From positions 1 through 64,000 of the forward strand of contig NZ_BDCD01000003.1 in the NCBI RefSeq assembly GCF_001613325.1: DNA of 64,000 bases, written 5' to 3'. The notes beneath the pieces are model-generated. The model had not been told where the DNA came from and made no database searches. It was given only the letters and a program-made list of their open reading frames with translations. The stretch comes from Nocardia yamanashiensis NBRC 100130. GTDB taxonomy: Bacteria > Actinomycetota > Actinomycetes > Mycobacteriales > Mycobacteriaceae. This document shows positions 20,459 to 28,836 of this stretch, one piece after another (positions within the stretch are counted from its first letter, which is position 1; each line of letters starts with the position of its first letter). A program made the position numbers and the translations under genes.

Positions 20459-21709
20459 ATGAGCTTTTGGGGTGGGAGGTTCGGCTCCGCGAAGCGTGAG
20501 CAGGCGCGGCGGGCCGATTTCGGTGCACAAGCCTTGTCGATGGTGCGGGCGCAACCCGCTATCGCCGCAGCCGATTTCGATGTCGAGAAGTTCGAGATCG
20601 CCTATGTGACGCATGACGGTGAACGCGGATGGATGAACCTGACCACCGTCTTCCGCCGGTGCGCCGATGTCTCGCCGCGTGAGGCCGCGCATCTGCTGTT
20701 CGACTTCGTCACTTCCGGTCATGCCGGCGGGGCTGTCGAGCCGCCCGACAGTTGGGCCGCCGCGGCCGGGAAACTCCGGCCGCTCCTCCGTCAGGCCGGT
20801 GAGCTGTCCATTCGTATCGAAGGGATGCGCGCGGGCGATCACATCCTGTGGCGCCCGGTGCTGCCCTGCCTCATGGAGACCATCGTTCTCGACGAGCCCT
20901 CGGCCATGCGCAAGGTGCATCCCGGTCAGCTGGCCGAGTGGGGAGTGGATGCCGAAACCGTCTTCGCCGCCGCGCAATCCAATTTGAATGCTTTCGCTCA
21001 TGACACGGTCGCCCGCTACGACCCGAATGCTCGCGGCGGCATTCTCTACCTGCCCGATTCCGATGGCGAGGAGTACGCGGGCTCGCTGCCGCTGGTTCCC
21101 GGTTGGCTGGCCGGTATCGGTGCTCGCGCGGGCGCCCGCCCCATCGTGTTCATCGCGGGTAACACCGGCGTTCTGGTGGGCGCCGAATTCTCGGCGCAGC
21201 ACGTCGTTCACCTGGTGACCACCGCCCGAGAACTTTTCGACCAGTCGGTTCGTCAAGTTTCGCCTGTCCCGTACACGCTCGACGCCGCGGGTCGCCTCAC
21301 CCCCTACCAGGTGCCGCGAGACCATCCGGCCTGGAAGGACATCCGAGCCGCCGAATCGCTCCTGGCCGCCAACGTCTACGGCCAGCAGTACGAAACTCTC
21401 CGTGCCGAACTCGACGAAGGCGCCCTCGAGGACTACGCGGCCAAACTGCTGCACGCCCGCAAACCCGACGGCACCGAAACCACCATCACCCCCTGGACCG
21501 ACACCGTCCCTACTCTCCTTCCGCAGGCCCACAACGTCACTCTGACGAATCCGTCGACCGGCGAAACCTTCGGCGTCCCTTGGCAAACCCTTGCCGCCGC
21601 CGTGGACCTGCACCCCGTTCCCGGTTTGTACCCGCCGCGCTACCGGGTCGAGAACCACCCCGACGAACCGGTCATGGCTCAGCTCCGCGCCATGTCCCAA
21701 ATGATCTGA
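20459..21709 (+). CDS. Hypothetical cytoplasmic protein
   Basis: A 416-residue protein with no signal peptide or membrane span. It is acidic and mixed alpha/beta, with WMNLTTVFRRCADVSPREAAHLLFDFV near the N-terminus and PIVFIAGNTGVLVGAEF in the middle. The overall pattern recalls DUF1444-type proteins of actinobacteria, but no motif is decisive. ATG 20459, divergent from the DUF1345-like gene with 97 bases between starts. The C-terminus (FGVPWQTLAAAVDLHPVPGLYPPRY) shows no cofactor motif. Confidence 0.65.
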   Translation: MSFWGGRFGSAKREQARRADFGAQALSMVRAQPAIAAADFDVEKFEIAYVTHDGERGWMNLTTVFRRCADVSPREAAHLLFDFVTSGHAGGAVEPPDSWAAAAGKLRPLLRQAGELSIRIEGMRAGDHILWRPVLPCLMETIVLDEPSAMRKVHPGQLAEWGVDAETVFAAAQSNLNAFAHDTVARYDPNARGGILYLPDSDGEEYAGSLPLVPGWLAGIGARAGARPIVFIAGNTGVLVGAEFSAQHVVHLVTTARELFDQSVRQVSPVPYTLDAAGRLTPYQVPRDHPAWKDIRAAESLLAANVYGQQYETLRAELDEGALEDYAAKLLHARKPDGTETTITPWTDTVPTLLPQAHNVTLTNPSTGETFGVPWQTLAAAVDLHPVPGLYPPRYRVENHPDEPVMAQLRAMSQMI

Positions 21710-21823
21710 TCCACCGGATACGAGCTCGTCGTGCTCCCGCACCGGCCCGCCCGAGCAGCGCATCCGCATCCAGAGGCGATGCGCTGTCCGCCCGGCCGGT
21801 GACGGGCCGGTAACCTGCCAGGC

Positions 21824-22747
21824 ATGAGTGCAGGTCTGTTCGGACTCCTCGATGACGTGGCCGTGCTGGCCCGGCTCGCGGCTGCTTCCCTCGACGACAT
21901 CGGCGCGGCCACCGGCCGGGCGACCGCCAAGGCCGCCGGTGTGGTCATCGACGACACCGCCGTGACCCCGCAGTACGTACACGGCATCACCGCCGACCGC
22001 GAACTGCCGATGATCAAGCGCATCGCCCTCGGATCGCTGCGCAACAAGCTGGTCTTCATCCTTCCGGCCGCCCTGATCCTGAGCCAGTTCGCGCCGTGGC
22101 TGCTCACCCCGATCCTGATGGTCGGCGCCACCTACCTGTGCTTCGAAGGCGCCGAGAAGGTGCTCGGCCGGTTCCTGCACCACGACAGCCACGCCGCCGA
22201 ATCCGGCCCCACCGACGAGAAGTCGATGACCGCCGGCGCTATCCGCACCGACTTCATCCTCTCCGCCGAGATCATGGTGATCGCCCTCGACGAGGTCGCC
22301 GACCAGTCCTTCTTCCCCCGCCTGATCATCCTCGCCATCGTCGCCGTCGTCATCACCGCCGCCGTCTACGGCGTAGTCGGCCTGATCGTCAAGATGGACG
22401 ACGCCGGACTCGCACTGGCACAACGCTCTTCACGCTTCGCCCAAACCCTGGGCCGCGGCCTGGTGACCGGCATGCCCAAACTGCTCTCGGCCCTGTCCAT
22501 CATCGGCACCGTCGCAATGCTCTGGGTCGGCGGCCACATCCTCCTCACCGGCACCGACACCCTCGGCTGGCACACCCCCTACGACCTGGTCCACCACGCC
22601 GAAGAAGCAATCCGCGACGCCGTCCCCGCCATCGGCGGAATCCTGGCCTGGCTGACCAACACAGCCATCTCAGCAGTCATCGGCTTCGCCGTCGGCACCC
22701 TCGTAGTCCTGATCGTGCAGATCTGGCCCTTCAAGAAGAAGCACTGA
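21824..22747 (+). CDS. DUF808-family membrane protein (YedI-like)
   Basis: A 307-residue protein. It starts MSAGLFGLLDDVAVLARLAAASLDDIGAA, the family hallmark, then GVVIDDTAVTPQYV and five to six membrane helices. The FILSAEIMVIALDEV segment and the tail ending in KKKH are also typical of DUF808 (E. coli YedI). The family role is unknown despite wide distribution. ATG 21824. It is convergent with the next gene 15 bases away. Confidence 0.9.
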   Translation: MSAGLFGLLDDVAVLARLAAASLDDIGAATGRATAKAAGVVIDDTAVTPQYVHGITADRELPMIKRIALGSLRNKLVFILPAALILSQFAPWLLTPILMVGATYLCFEGAEKVLGRFLHHDSHAAESGPTDEKSMTAGAIRTDFILSAEIMVIALDEVADQSFFPRLIILAIVAVVITAAVYGVVGLIVKMDDAGLALAQRSSRFAQTLGRGLVTGMPKLLSALSIIGTVAMLWVGGHILLTGTDTLGWHTPYDLVHHAEEAIRDAVPAIGGILAWLTNTAISAVIGFAVGTLVVLIVQIWPFKKKH

Positions 22748-22762
22748 CCCGAACTGCGGAGG

Positions 22763-23227
22763 TCACGCCGACACCGGGCAGGCGCCGCGCAGGACGATCC
22801 GGCAGACCGCGTCGAGCACAGCGGCGCGGGACGGGACACACAGCCGTCCCGGGTGCGGCGCGCTGGCCCAATGCCAGCCCCGCACATGGTCGTCACCGGG
22901 CACCGGGATGTGTGTGCCCGGGCCGGGAAACACGGCGCGATGCGCGGTCAGCAGATGCCGTAAGCGCAACGGAACCGGCTCGAACGGGGCCGGCGCCGAA
23001 ACGAGGAAAATCCAGTGCCGGTCGTGCGGGTCGGCGACCGCGGGAGTGGCGGGCAGTTCCGCCAGCTGCGTGCACAGCAGCCGGCCCAGGTCGGCGGGCA
23101 GTCCGATCGCTTCCACCGATAATCCATTGACCAGGTATAGGTCCGCACCCGCCTGCTCGACCGGCAGCCCGTAGCGACTGCGGAGCAGATGCGCGGATTC
23201 GTGTGGCGAACAGCAGGATTCGAACAT
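22763..23227 (-). CDS. Hypothetical protein
   Basis: A 154-residue protein with an unusual start MFESCCSPHES and no clear domain. It carries a Leu/Pro-rich core (GLPADLGRLLCTQLAELPATPAV), then PVPGDDHVRGWHWASAP, a pattern seen in short actinobacterial proteins near primase-like genes, but identity is not certain. The ATG at 23227 is well supported by GGGAGG at 23231-23236; the longer upstream frame is rejected. Membrane segments are absent. Cytoplasmic, role unknown. Confidence 0.6.
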   Translation of the reverse strand: MFESCCSPHESAHLLRSRYGLPVEQAGADLYLVNGLSVEAIGLPADLGRLLCTQLAELPATPAVADPHDRHWIFLVSAPAPFEPVPLRLRHLLTAHRAVFPGPGTHIPVPGDDHVRGWHWASAPHPGRLCVPSRAAVLDAVCRIVLRGACPVSA

Positions 23228-23546
23228 CGGAGCCTCCCAACGACAGGTGGGCACCCGGCGGCGGGGACGTGCGGGATCCCATGCCTGATGACGAACGGGC
23301 AGCATCCCGATTCGCACCGGACCCGCGCCGTCTGGCCCCCGCATAGAGAGGGAGAAGGGGATGTCGGCCCGGCGCCGGGTGCGGGAACCAGTGTGCGCCT
23401 GGATATTTGCCGCCGCGATGACAGTCCGATGGCTATCGCATGACCCGCTGTAACGACACGTCAGCCACCCGGCTACGCCCACAAGTGGGCTAGGTCACAA
23501 TCGCGCGGCGAATCCACGAATTCGGTTCAGTTCGGTCGGTGCCGAT
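23228..23546. other. Intergenic stretch, no gene seen
   Basis: 319 bases between two minus-strand genes. They contain the Shine-Dalgarno of the hypothetical protein (23231-23236) and presumably its promoter. No frame here looks protein-like and no strong hairpin, repeat or RNA gene was seen. Confidence 0.5.
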
Positions 23547-23966
23547 TCAGGGGTGAGCGCAGAACCAGGTCGCGCCGATGTTTTCGATGGCTGGGCGCAG
23601 CGGATTAGCGTCGAGGAGGCGGTATTCCAAGGCCAGATCCAGTGCCATGGTGAGAATGGATCGTTCCGCGCCGCCGCCCAGATCGGCATAGTCATCGGCG
23701 GGGTCAGGTCGGTAGGCCGACAGCACCCGAGCCGGCGTGAGCTCGTCGGCTGCGATTGCACCGAACCTGCGGTGCAGCGACACCAGATAGGGATCGATCC
23801 GTTGTAGCCCCGCCGGTCCCAGCAGTGTGGCGGTGTGGTGGCGGCTTATCCAGATCTCCAGAACGGTCGCCACGGTGAGCGGCCCGGAAGCGGGCCGCTC
23901 ACCGTTAGCCACATCTTGTCTCGCTGCCGCGTCGACTGTCGAAAACGCTCCGATGCGGGTGATCAT
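23547..23966 (-). CDS. Orphan integrase-type core-binding domain protein
   Basis: A 139-residue protein. Residues ~30-125 (TVATVLEIWISRHHTATLLGPAGLQRIDPYLVSLHRRFGAIAADELTP, then a helix ending ALEYRLLDANPLRPAIENIG) look like the SAM-like core-binding domain that precedes the catalytic domain in tyrosine recombinases. The protein ends there: no R-HxxR-Y catalytic domain follows in any frame. It may be a remnant of a lost element or a small stand-alone DNA-binding protein. ATG 23966, no evident ribosome site. Confidence 0.5.
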   Translation of the reverse strand: MITRIGAFSTVDAAARQDVANGERPASGPLTVATVLEIWISRHHTATLLGPAGLQRIDPYLVSLHRRFGAIAADELTPARVLSAYRPDPADDYADLGGGAERSILTMALDLALEYRLLDANPLRPAIENIGATWFCAHP

Positions 23967-24047
23967 CGCACGTCAGGATGTGCGCGAAAATGACCTGATG
24001 TGCCACCCGGGGTTGGACTGAAAGATTGCTGATATGCCGCCCGAGAA

Positions 24048-25190
24048 TCAGCTGCCGGCGAGGCTGCGGGCGATGACGAGGCGCTGGATTTGGTTGGTGC
24101 CTTCGAAGATCTGGGTGATTTTGGCTTCTCGCATGTAGCGCTCTACGGGGAAGTCTTGGGTGTAGCCGTAGCCGCCGAGGACTTGGACGGCGTCGGTGGT
24201 GACCTTCATGGCGGCGTCGGTGGCGATGAGTTTGGCGATGCTGGCTTGGCGGGAGTAGGGGAGGCCGGCGTCGCGGCGGCGGGCGGCGTCGAGGTAGGTG
24301 GCGCGGGCGGAGTCTACGGCGGCGGCCATGTCGGCCAGGACGAAGCCGAGGCCCTGGTGGTCGATGATGGCTCGGCCGAAGGCTTCTCGTTGTTTGGCGT
24401 AGGCGACGGCGTCGTCGAGGGCGCGCTGGGCGATGCCGGTGGCTACCGCGGCGATGCCGAGGCGACCGGAGTCGAGGGCGCTGAAGGCGATGGGGAGACC
24501 TTGACCGGGGGCGCCGAGGAGACGGTCGGCGGGGATGAGGGCGTTGTCGTAGGCGGCGCTGGTGGTGGGGACGGCGCGCAGGCCCATTTTCTCTTCCGGC
24601 TTGCCGAAGGTCAGGCCCGCGGTGTCGGCGGGGACCAGGAAGCAGGAGATGCCGCGCGAGCCTTCGCCGGTGCGGGCGAAGAGGGTGTAGTAGTCGGCTT
24701 TGCCGCCGTTGGTGATCCAGGCTTTGGTGCCGGTGACGCGATAGCCGTCCTCGGATTCGACGGCGCGGCAACGCAGGGCGGCGGCGTCGGAGCCGGCATG
24801 GGCTTCGGAGAGGCTGTAGGCGCCGATCAGGTTGCCCGACAGCATGTCCGGGAGCCAGCGCTGCTTCTGTTCCTCGGTGCCGTAGACGAAGAGCGGATGG
24901 CAGGACAGGCTGTGGACGCTGACCGCGACGGCGACGGCGGCCCAGCGCGCGCCCAGTTCCTCCAGCACCTGCAGGTACACCTCGTAGGGCTGCCCGCCGC
25001 CGCCGAACTCCTCCGGGTAGGGCAGGCTCAGCAGCCCGGCCGCCCCGAGCGCCCGGAACGCCTCCTCCGGATACCGCTCCTGCTTCTCGAACTCGGCGGC
25101 ATCGGGTTCGAGCACCTTGTCGGCGATATCGCGGGTGAGTTCGATGAGGTCGCGGGCCTCGGTGGTGGGCAGCAGGCGATCGACTGGCAT
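24048..25190 (-). CDS. Acyl-CoA dehydrogenase
   Basis: A 380-residue protein of the standard length. It has AYSLSEAHAGSDAAAL (FAD/substrate loop), WITNGGKADYYTLFARTG, an arginine-containing YAKQREAFGRAI, and at the C-terminus FEGTNQIQRLVIAR, where the Glu of IFEGTNQ is the catalytic base of short- and medium-chain enzymes. It oxidises an acyl-CoA to the 2-enoyl-CoA with FAD, handing electrons to ETF; chain length cannot be read. It is divergent from a TetR regulator with inverted repeats between them, so it is probably the target of that regulator. Confidence 0.92.
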   Translation of the reverse strand: MPVDRLLPTTEARDLIELTRDIADKVLEPDAAEFEKQERYPEEAFRALGAAGLLSLPYPEEFGGGGQPYEVYLQVLEELGARWAAVAVAVSVHSLSCHPLFVYGTEEQKQRWLPDMLSGNLIGAYSLSEAHAGSDAAALRCRAVESEDGYRVTGTKAWITNGGKADYYTLFARTGEGSRGISCFLVPADTAGLTFGKPEEKMGLRAVPTTSAAYDNALIPADRLLGAPGQGLPIAFSALDSGRLGIAAVATGIAQRALDDAVAYAKQREAFGRAIIDHQGLGFVLADMAAAVDSARATYLDAARRRDAGLPYSRQASIAKLIATDAAMKVTTDAVQVLGGYGYTQDFPVERYMREAKITQIFEGTNQIQRLVIARSLAGS

Positions 25191-25212
25191 GCCATTACGT
25201 TACGGGTGACAC

Positions 25213-25251
25213 CCAATTCCGTGCAAGGGTGCACGCAATTTTCAGAATTGG
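25213..25251. promoter_or_regulatory. Nested inverted repeats between acyl-CoA dehydrogenase and TetR genes
   Basis: CCAATTC (25213-25219) pairs with GAATTGG (25245-25251), and between them GTGCA-AGGG-TGCAC (25221-25234) is another perfect inverted repeat. The block fills the short divergent intergenic region, as expected of a TetR operator controlling both promoters. Confidence 0.6.
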
Positions 25252-25264
25252 CTAGACTGAGCTG

Positions 25265-25861
25265 GTGGTTTCCGGTCTGCCCTTGAACAAGCATCAGGAG
25301 AAGAGCCTGCGCACGCGGGCGCTGCTGCTGGATGCCGCCATCGACAGCTTGGCCGAGGTGGGGTATGCGAGCGCGTCCATCGCCGATATCACCGCCCGCG
25401 CCGGGGTGACCCGCGGTGCGCAGCTGCACCATTTCCATACCCGGCAGGAATTGTTCGCGCAGACCATCGACCATCTGACGCAGCGGCAGCGGGAAGCGCT
25501 GGGCAAGCGGACGCGCACGCTGCCCACGACGGCGTCCGCGGGGGAGGTGCTGGTCGAGTTCGTGACCGCGCCGTTCGCGGGGAAGCTCGGCAAGGCGGCG
25601 GTGGAGTTGTATGTGGGGATCGCCAACGACAAGGAACTACGCCGCGAAATGCTGCGCGTACAGCACGATCTGACGGTCGAACTGCTGGACGCCTGCGCCG
25701 CCCGCATCGAGGTGCCGCGCGATCGCCTCGAGGCCGCGTTCTGGCTCACCATCAACCTGGTGCGCGGCGCCACCCTCGATGAGATGGTGGGCCGGGATCG
25801 CCTGCGGCGCAAGCAGGTTCTGGCCGATTGGACCCGTCTCGCGGAGCAGATGCTCAGCTGA
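25265..25861 (+). CDS. TetR-family regulator
   Basis: A 198-residue protein. The N-terminal helix-turn-helix spans ~15-62 (RALLLDAAIDSLAEVGYASASIADITARAGVTRGAQLHHFHTRQELFAQTI), with the YxxF-like recognition end replaced by LHHFHT. The C-terminal ligand domain (FVTAPFAGKLGKAAVELYVGIANDKEL) is not informative. It probably senses an acyl-CoA or similar ligand and represses the divergent acyl-CoA dehydrogenase. GTG start at 25265, with little leader sequence. Confidence 0.9.
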   Translation: MVSGLPLNKHQEKSLRTRALLLDAAIDSLAEVGYASASIADITARAGVTRGAQLHHFHTRQELFAQTIDHLTQRQREALGKRTRTLPTTASAGEVLVEFVTAPFAGKLGKAAVELYVGIANDKELRREMLRVQHDLTVELLDACAARIEVPRDRLEAAFWLTINLVRGATLDEMVGRDRLRRKQVLADWTRLAEQMLS

Positions 25862-25959
25862 AACACCCATCCCGGCGACCGCGATTATCGAGCCGGATGG
25901 TGTTTTCGTACCGGTTTGCGCTGTGCGCGACCGGGAATGGCCTCGGGGGAGGCAGCGCG

Positions 25960-27441
25960 ATGGCGATCGATCGTCGGACCGTACTGCGGGTGGCCGGGCT
26001 GGCGGCGGCGAGCACCGCCTTGGGGGCGTGGACGGCCAGCGGCTGGCAGCAGGCGGAATCGGCACCGGGACAGGTGGATTGGCCCGCGCTGAGCCAGCGC
26101 CTGCAAGGGTCGCTGCTACTACCCGAGGACACCGGGTATGAGCGGGCGAAACAGGCATTCAATCCGCGATTCGACGACCGGCGGCCCGCAGCGGTGGCCG
26201 CCTGCGGCTCCGTCTCGGATGTGCAGGCGTGCGTGACCGCGGTCGCGGGCACCGGGGTGCGGGCCGCCGCCCGCAGCGGAAGCCACAGCTACGCGGGCTA
26301 TTCCACCCCCGACGACGGCCTGATCATCGACGTGGGCGCGCTGAACACCGTCGAGGTGCGCGCCGACGGCACCGCCGTGATCGGCGCGGGCGCCCGCCTG
26401 ATGGACGTCTACTCGGGCCTCGCGAGCGCGGGCCGCTGTCTGCCGGGCGGTTCCTGCCCGACCGTGGGCATCGCCGGACTCACCCTCGGCGGCGGGATCG
26501 GCGTCCTGGCCGGAAAGTACGGATTGACGTGCGACAGTCTGGTTTCGGCGGAGATCGTCACCGCCGACGGCACCCTGCGCACCGCGTCCGCGGACTCCGA
26601 GCCGGATCTGTTCTGGGCATTGCGTGGCGGTGGCGGCGGCAATTTCGGGGTGGTCACCTCGTTCACCTTCCGCACCCAGCCTGCCCCGCGCCCGATCGTC
26701 GCCAAGCTGTTGTTCGCGGCCGGTTCCGCCACCGCCGTACTCGGCGGGTGGCAGTCCTTCACTACCACCGCCCCGGACGAATTCTGGTCCACCCTGGCGA
26801 TTTCCGCCGGTGCCGCACCGTCCTGCCGCATCAGCGTCTGTTATCTCGGCACCGAACAGGACCTGAACTCGCTGCTGGACAAGCTGATCGCGGCCACCGG
26901 TACCCAGCCAGCCGACCGGTCGGTCACCGATATGGGGTATTTGCAGGCGATGCAGTATTTCGGCGGCTGCACGAACTATGCGGTCGCACAATGCCGTCCG
27001 TCCTGGAACGGCGGCGGCCTGCTGGATCGCGAATCCTTCACCGCGTCCTCCCGGGTACTGATCAAGCCTCTCACCGAGCCGGACCGCCTGACCGCGCTGC
27101 TCACCGGCCGCACCGGCATGGACATCCTGCTCGACAGCCTCGCCGGAGCCGTGAGCCGAATCGGTCCCGCCGACACCGCCTTTCCGCATCGAGGTGCATT
27201 GGCCACGGCGCAGATCTACGTCGGCGGCATCACCGCGGCCGATCGCACCGTGGTCGCCGAAGTGCGCGACGGCCTGGGACAACTCGTCGGCGATACCGGC
27301 TTCGTCAACTACATCGACCCCGACCTGAAGGATTGGGGCCGGGCGTACTACGGTGCGAACGCCACCCGACTACGCAAGGTCGCCGACCGGTACGACCCCG
27401 TCGGCGTATTCGATTTCGCCCAATCGGTATCGAAGCTCTGA
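25960..27441 (+). CDS. Tat-exported berberine-bridge-type FAD oxidase
   Basis: A 493-residue protein. DRRTVLRVAGLAAASTALG (4-22) is a Tat signal with the twin arginine at 5-6. The FAD_binding_4 domain carries SGSHSYAGYS with His109 and GGSCPTVGIAG with Cys166. Both residues attach FAD in bicovalent family members, so bicovalent flavin is predicted. The BBE tail YYGANATRLRKVADRYDP is present. Relatives oxidise sugars, alcohols or alkaloid-like amines with O2. The ATG at 25960 has GGGGGAGG just upstream. Folding with cofactor before Tat export fits. The substrate is unknown. Confidence 0.88.
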   Translation: MAIDRRTVLRVAGLAAASTALGAWTASGWQQAESAPGQVDWPALSQRLQGSLLLPEDTGYERAKQAFNPRFDDRRPAAVAACGSVSDVQACVTAVAGTGVRAAARSGSHSYAGYSTPDDGLIIDVGALNTVEVRADGTAVIGAGARLMDVYSGLASAGRCLPGGSCPTVGIAGLTLGGGIGVLAGKYGLTCDSLVSAEIVTADGTLRTASADSEPDLFWALRGGGGGNFGVVTSFTFRTQPAPRPIVAKLLFAAGSATAVLGGWQSFTTTAPDEFWSTLAISAGAAPSCRISVCYLGTEQDLNSLLDKLIAATGTQPADRSVTDMGYLQAMQYFGGCTNYAVAQCRPSWNGGGLLDRESFTASSRVLIKPLTEPDRLTALLTGRTGMDILLDSLAGAVSRIGPADTAFPHRGALATAQIYVGGITAADRTVVAEVRDGLGQLVGDTGFVNYIDPDLKDWGRAYYGANATRLRKVADRYDPVGVFDFAQSVSKL

Positions 27442-27449
27442 TGCCCCGC

Positions 27450-28205
27450 TCAGAACGCGGACGGCAGCCGCGCGTAAACGCCGGGATATCCCGGTTGCGC
27501 CGCTCCCCTCGCCCACGACGTGATCCCCACCAGCTTCCCGTCCGCCAATAGCGGCCCGCCGCTGTCGAATTCCCCGGTGTCGGCCTCGGTGGATCCGGCG
27601 CAGACCATATCCGCGCTGTCGAACCCGCCGGGATAGGCGGTCGCACAATCGGCATCGGCCGTGAACGGCACGACGGCCGCTCGCAGCCGCGTATTCGAGG
27701 TGTCGCCGTCGGCGGTCCCACCCCAGCCGAGGACCGTGCCCGAACTCGCGTGGGGCGCGGCGATTTCGACGACGGCCCGCTGCTGCGGCGCGCTCAAGGT
27801 GAGGATGGCGAGATCGTGCCGGTAGACCTCCACCCCGTCGATCGTCTCCTGCCGGAACCCCGGATGGATGCGCACGGCCTGCACCCCCACCGTGACTCCG
27901 TCACCCGATCGCAGCTCGCTCCGATCGAAGGTGACGGTCAGCGCCTGCGGCAGCAACCCGGCCAATTGCACGCAATGCGCCGCCGTCAGTACCTGATCGG
28001 GCGCGATGAGCGCCCCTCCGCAGAACTGTCCCGACGCCCGGTCCAGGAACAACGGACTTCCCACCGCCGCGAGCCACGGATACTCCCGCGCCGAAACTTC
28101 CGAACCCCCGATCACCGCCGCGGCGGGAGAAACGGCCAGGGTGGCGCCGGCGAGCACCGTCGCTGCCGGTGTCGCGAGACGGCGAAAGACGGTCACCCCG
28201 CCCAT
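27450..28205 (-). CDS. Secreted trypsin-like serine protease (S1 family)
   Basis: A 251-residue preprotein. It has a signal peptide to ~Ala30, then VIGGSEVSAREYPWLAAVG, the start of the mature chain, with no long propeptide. The catalytic triad is His77 (TAAHC), Asp131 (HDLAILTL) and Ser215 (FDSGGPL). Asp209, six residues before the serine, occupies trypsin's specificity position and predicts Arg/Lys cleavage. Gly193 of the oxyanion loop is replaced by Phe213, and the cysteine pair 191-220 is absent on both sides. It faces the FAD oxidase gene tail to tail and is divergent from a PNPOx-like gene. Confidence 0.87.
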   Translation of the reverse strand: MGGVTVFRRLATPAATVLAGATLAVSPAAAVIGGSEVSAREYPWLAAVGSPLFLDRASGQFCGGALIAPDQVLTAAHCVQLAGLLPQALTVTFDRSELRSGDGVTVGVQAVRIHPGFRQETIDGVEVYRHDLAILTLSAPQQRAVVEIAAPHASSGTVLGWGGTADGDTSNTRLRAAVVPFTADADCATAYPGGFDSADMVCAGSTEADTGEFDSGGPLLADGKLVGITSWARGAAQPGYPGVYARLPSAF

Positions 28206-28270
28206 TCAAACAGACCGGCATCTTCCTTGACGGCCCGAAATCTGTCGGCCCCCACGCGTACCGTCGGGTT

Positions 28271-28765
28271 ATGACGTCCTGGTCCGAGTTCGCTGTCGCC
28301 GCACCGCACATCTCGTCGATCTTCACCCGCCGTCACGCCGCCACCGGCAACCTGTGCATGCTGGCCACCGTGCGCGCCGACGGCTCGCCGCGCATCAGCC
28401 CCATGGAGCCGCGAATCTTCGAAGGCCAGCTGTGGGTGGGCGGCATGCCCAACACCACCAAGTTCGCCGACCTGGCCCGCGACCCGCGCTTCTGCCTGCA
28501 CACCGCCACCGTCGACACCCATGTCGGCGATGGCGACGCGAAGCTGTTCGGCACCGTGCGGAATGTGCAGGACGAGGCGCTGCACCAGCGTTTCGCCGAT
28601 GCGTTGTACGCGGAAACCGGCTTCGATCTACGTGGTCAGAAGTTCGATCCGTTCTATGCCGCGGAACTCACCGGGGCCTCCGCTGTCGAACTGGTGGACG
28701 GCGAGCACCTGGAGATCACGGTGTGGAAGCCCGGCAAAGGCGAATACACGGTGCGGAAGCACTGA
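28271..28765 (+). CDS. Pyridoxamine 5'-phosphate oxidase-family (flavin/F420-binding) protein
   Basis: A 164-residue split-barrel protein. It contains GNLCMLATVRADGSPRISPMEPRIFEGQLWVGGMPNTTKFADLARDPRFCLHTAT, the N-terminal barrel pattern of the PNPOx-like superfamily, which in actinobacteria binds FMN, F420, haem or biliverdin. No residue here singles out one cofactor. ATG 28271; only 65 bases separate it from the divergent protease. The following AraC gene could begin at an overlapping ATG (28765), suggesting possible co-transcription. Confidence 0.82.
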   Translation: MTSWSEFAVAAPHISSIFTRRHAATGNLCMLATVRADGSPRISPMEPRIFEGQLWVGGMPNTTKFADLARDPRFCLHTATVDTHVGDGDAKLFGTVRNVQDEALHQRFADALYAETGFDLRGQKFDPFYAAELTGASAVELVDGEHLEITVWKPGKGEYTVRKH

Positions 28766-28785
28766 TGACGGTCGCCCCAAACGGG

Positions 28786-28836
28786 CACTTCGCGCAAAGT
28801 GGCAGCGATGGCATTGTTGCACGCGATGCAATAATG
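28786..28836. promoter_or_regulatory. Inverted repeats over the AraC start codon
   Basis: CATTGTTGCA-CGCGA-TGCAATAATG (28812-28836) is a 10-base-arm inverted repeat with one mismatch whose right arm includes the ATG at 28834. CACTT-CGCGCA-AAGTG (28786-28801) lies just before it. The placement suggests autoregulation by the AraC protein; this is inferred. Confidence 0.5.
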
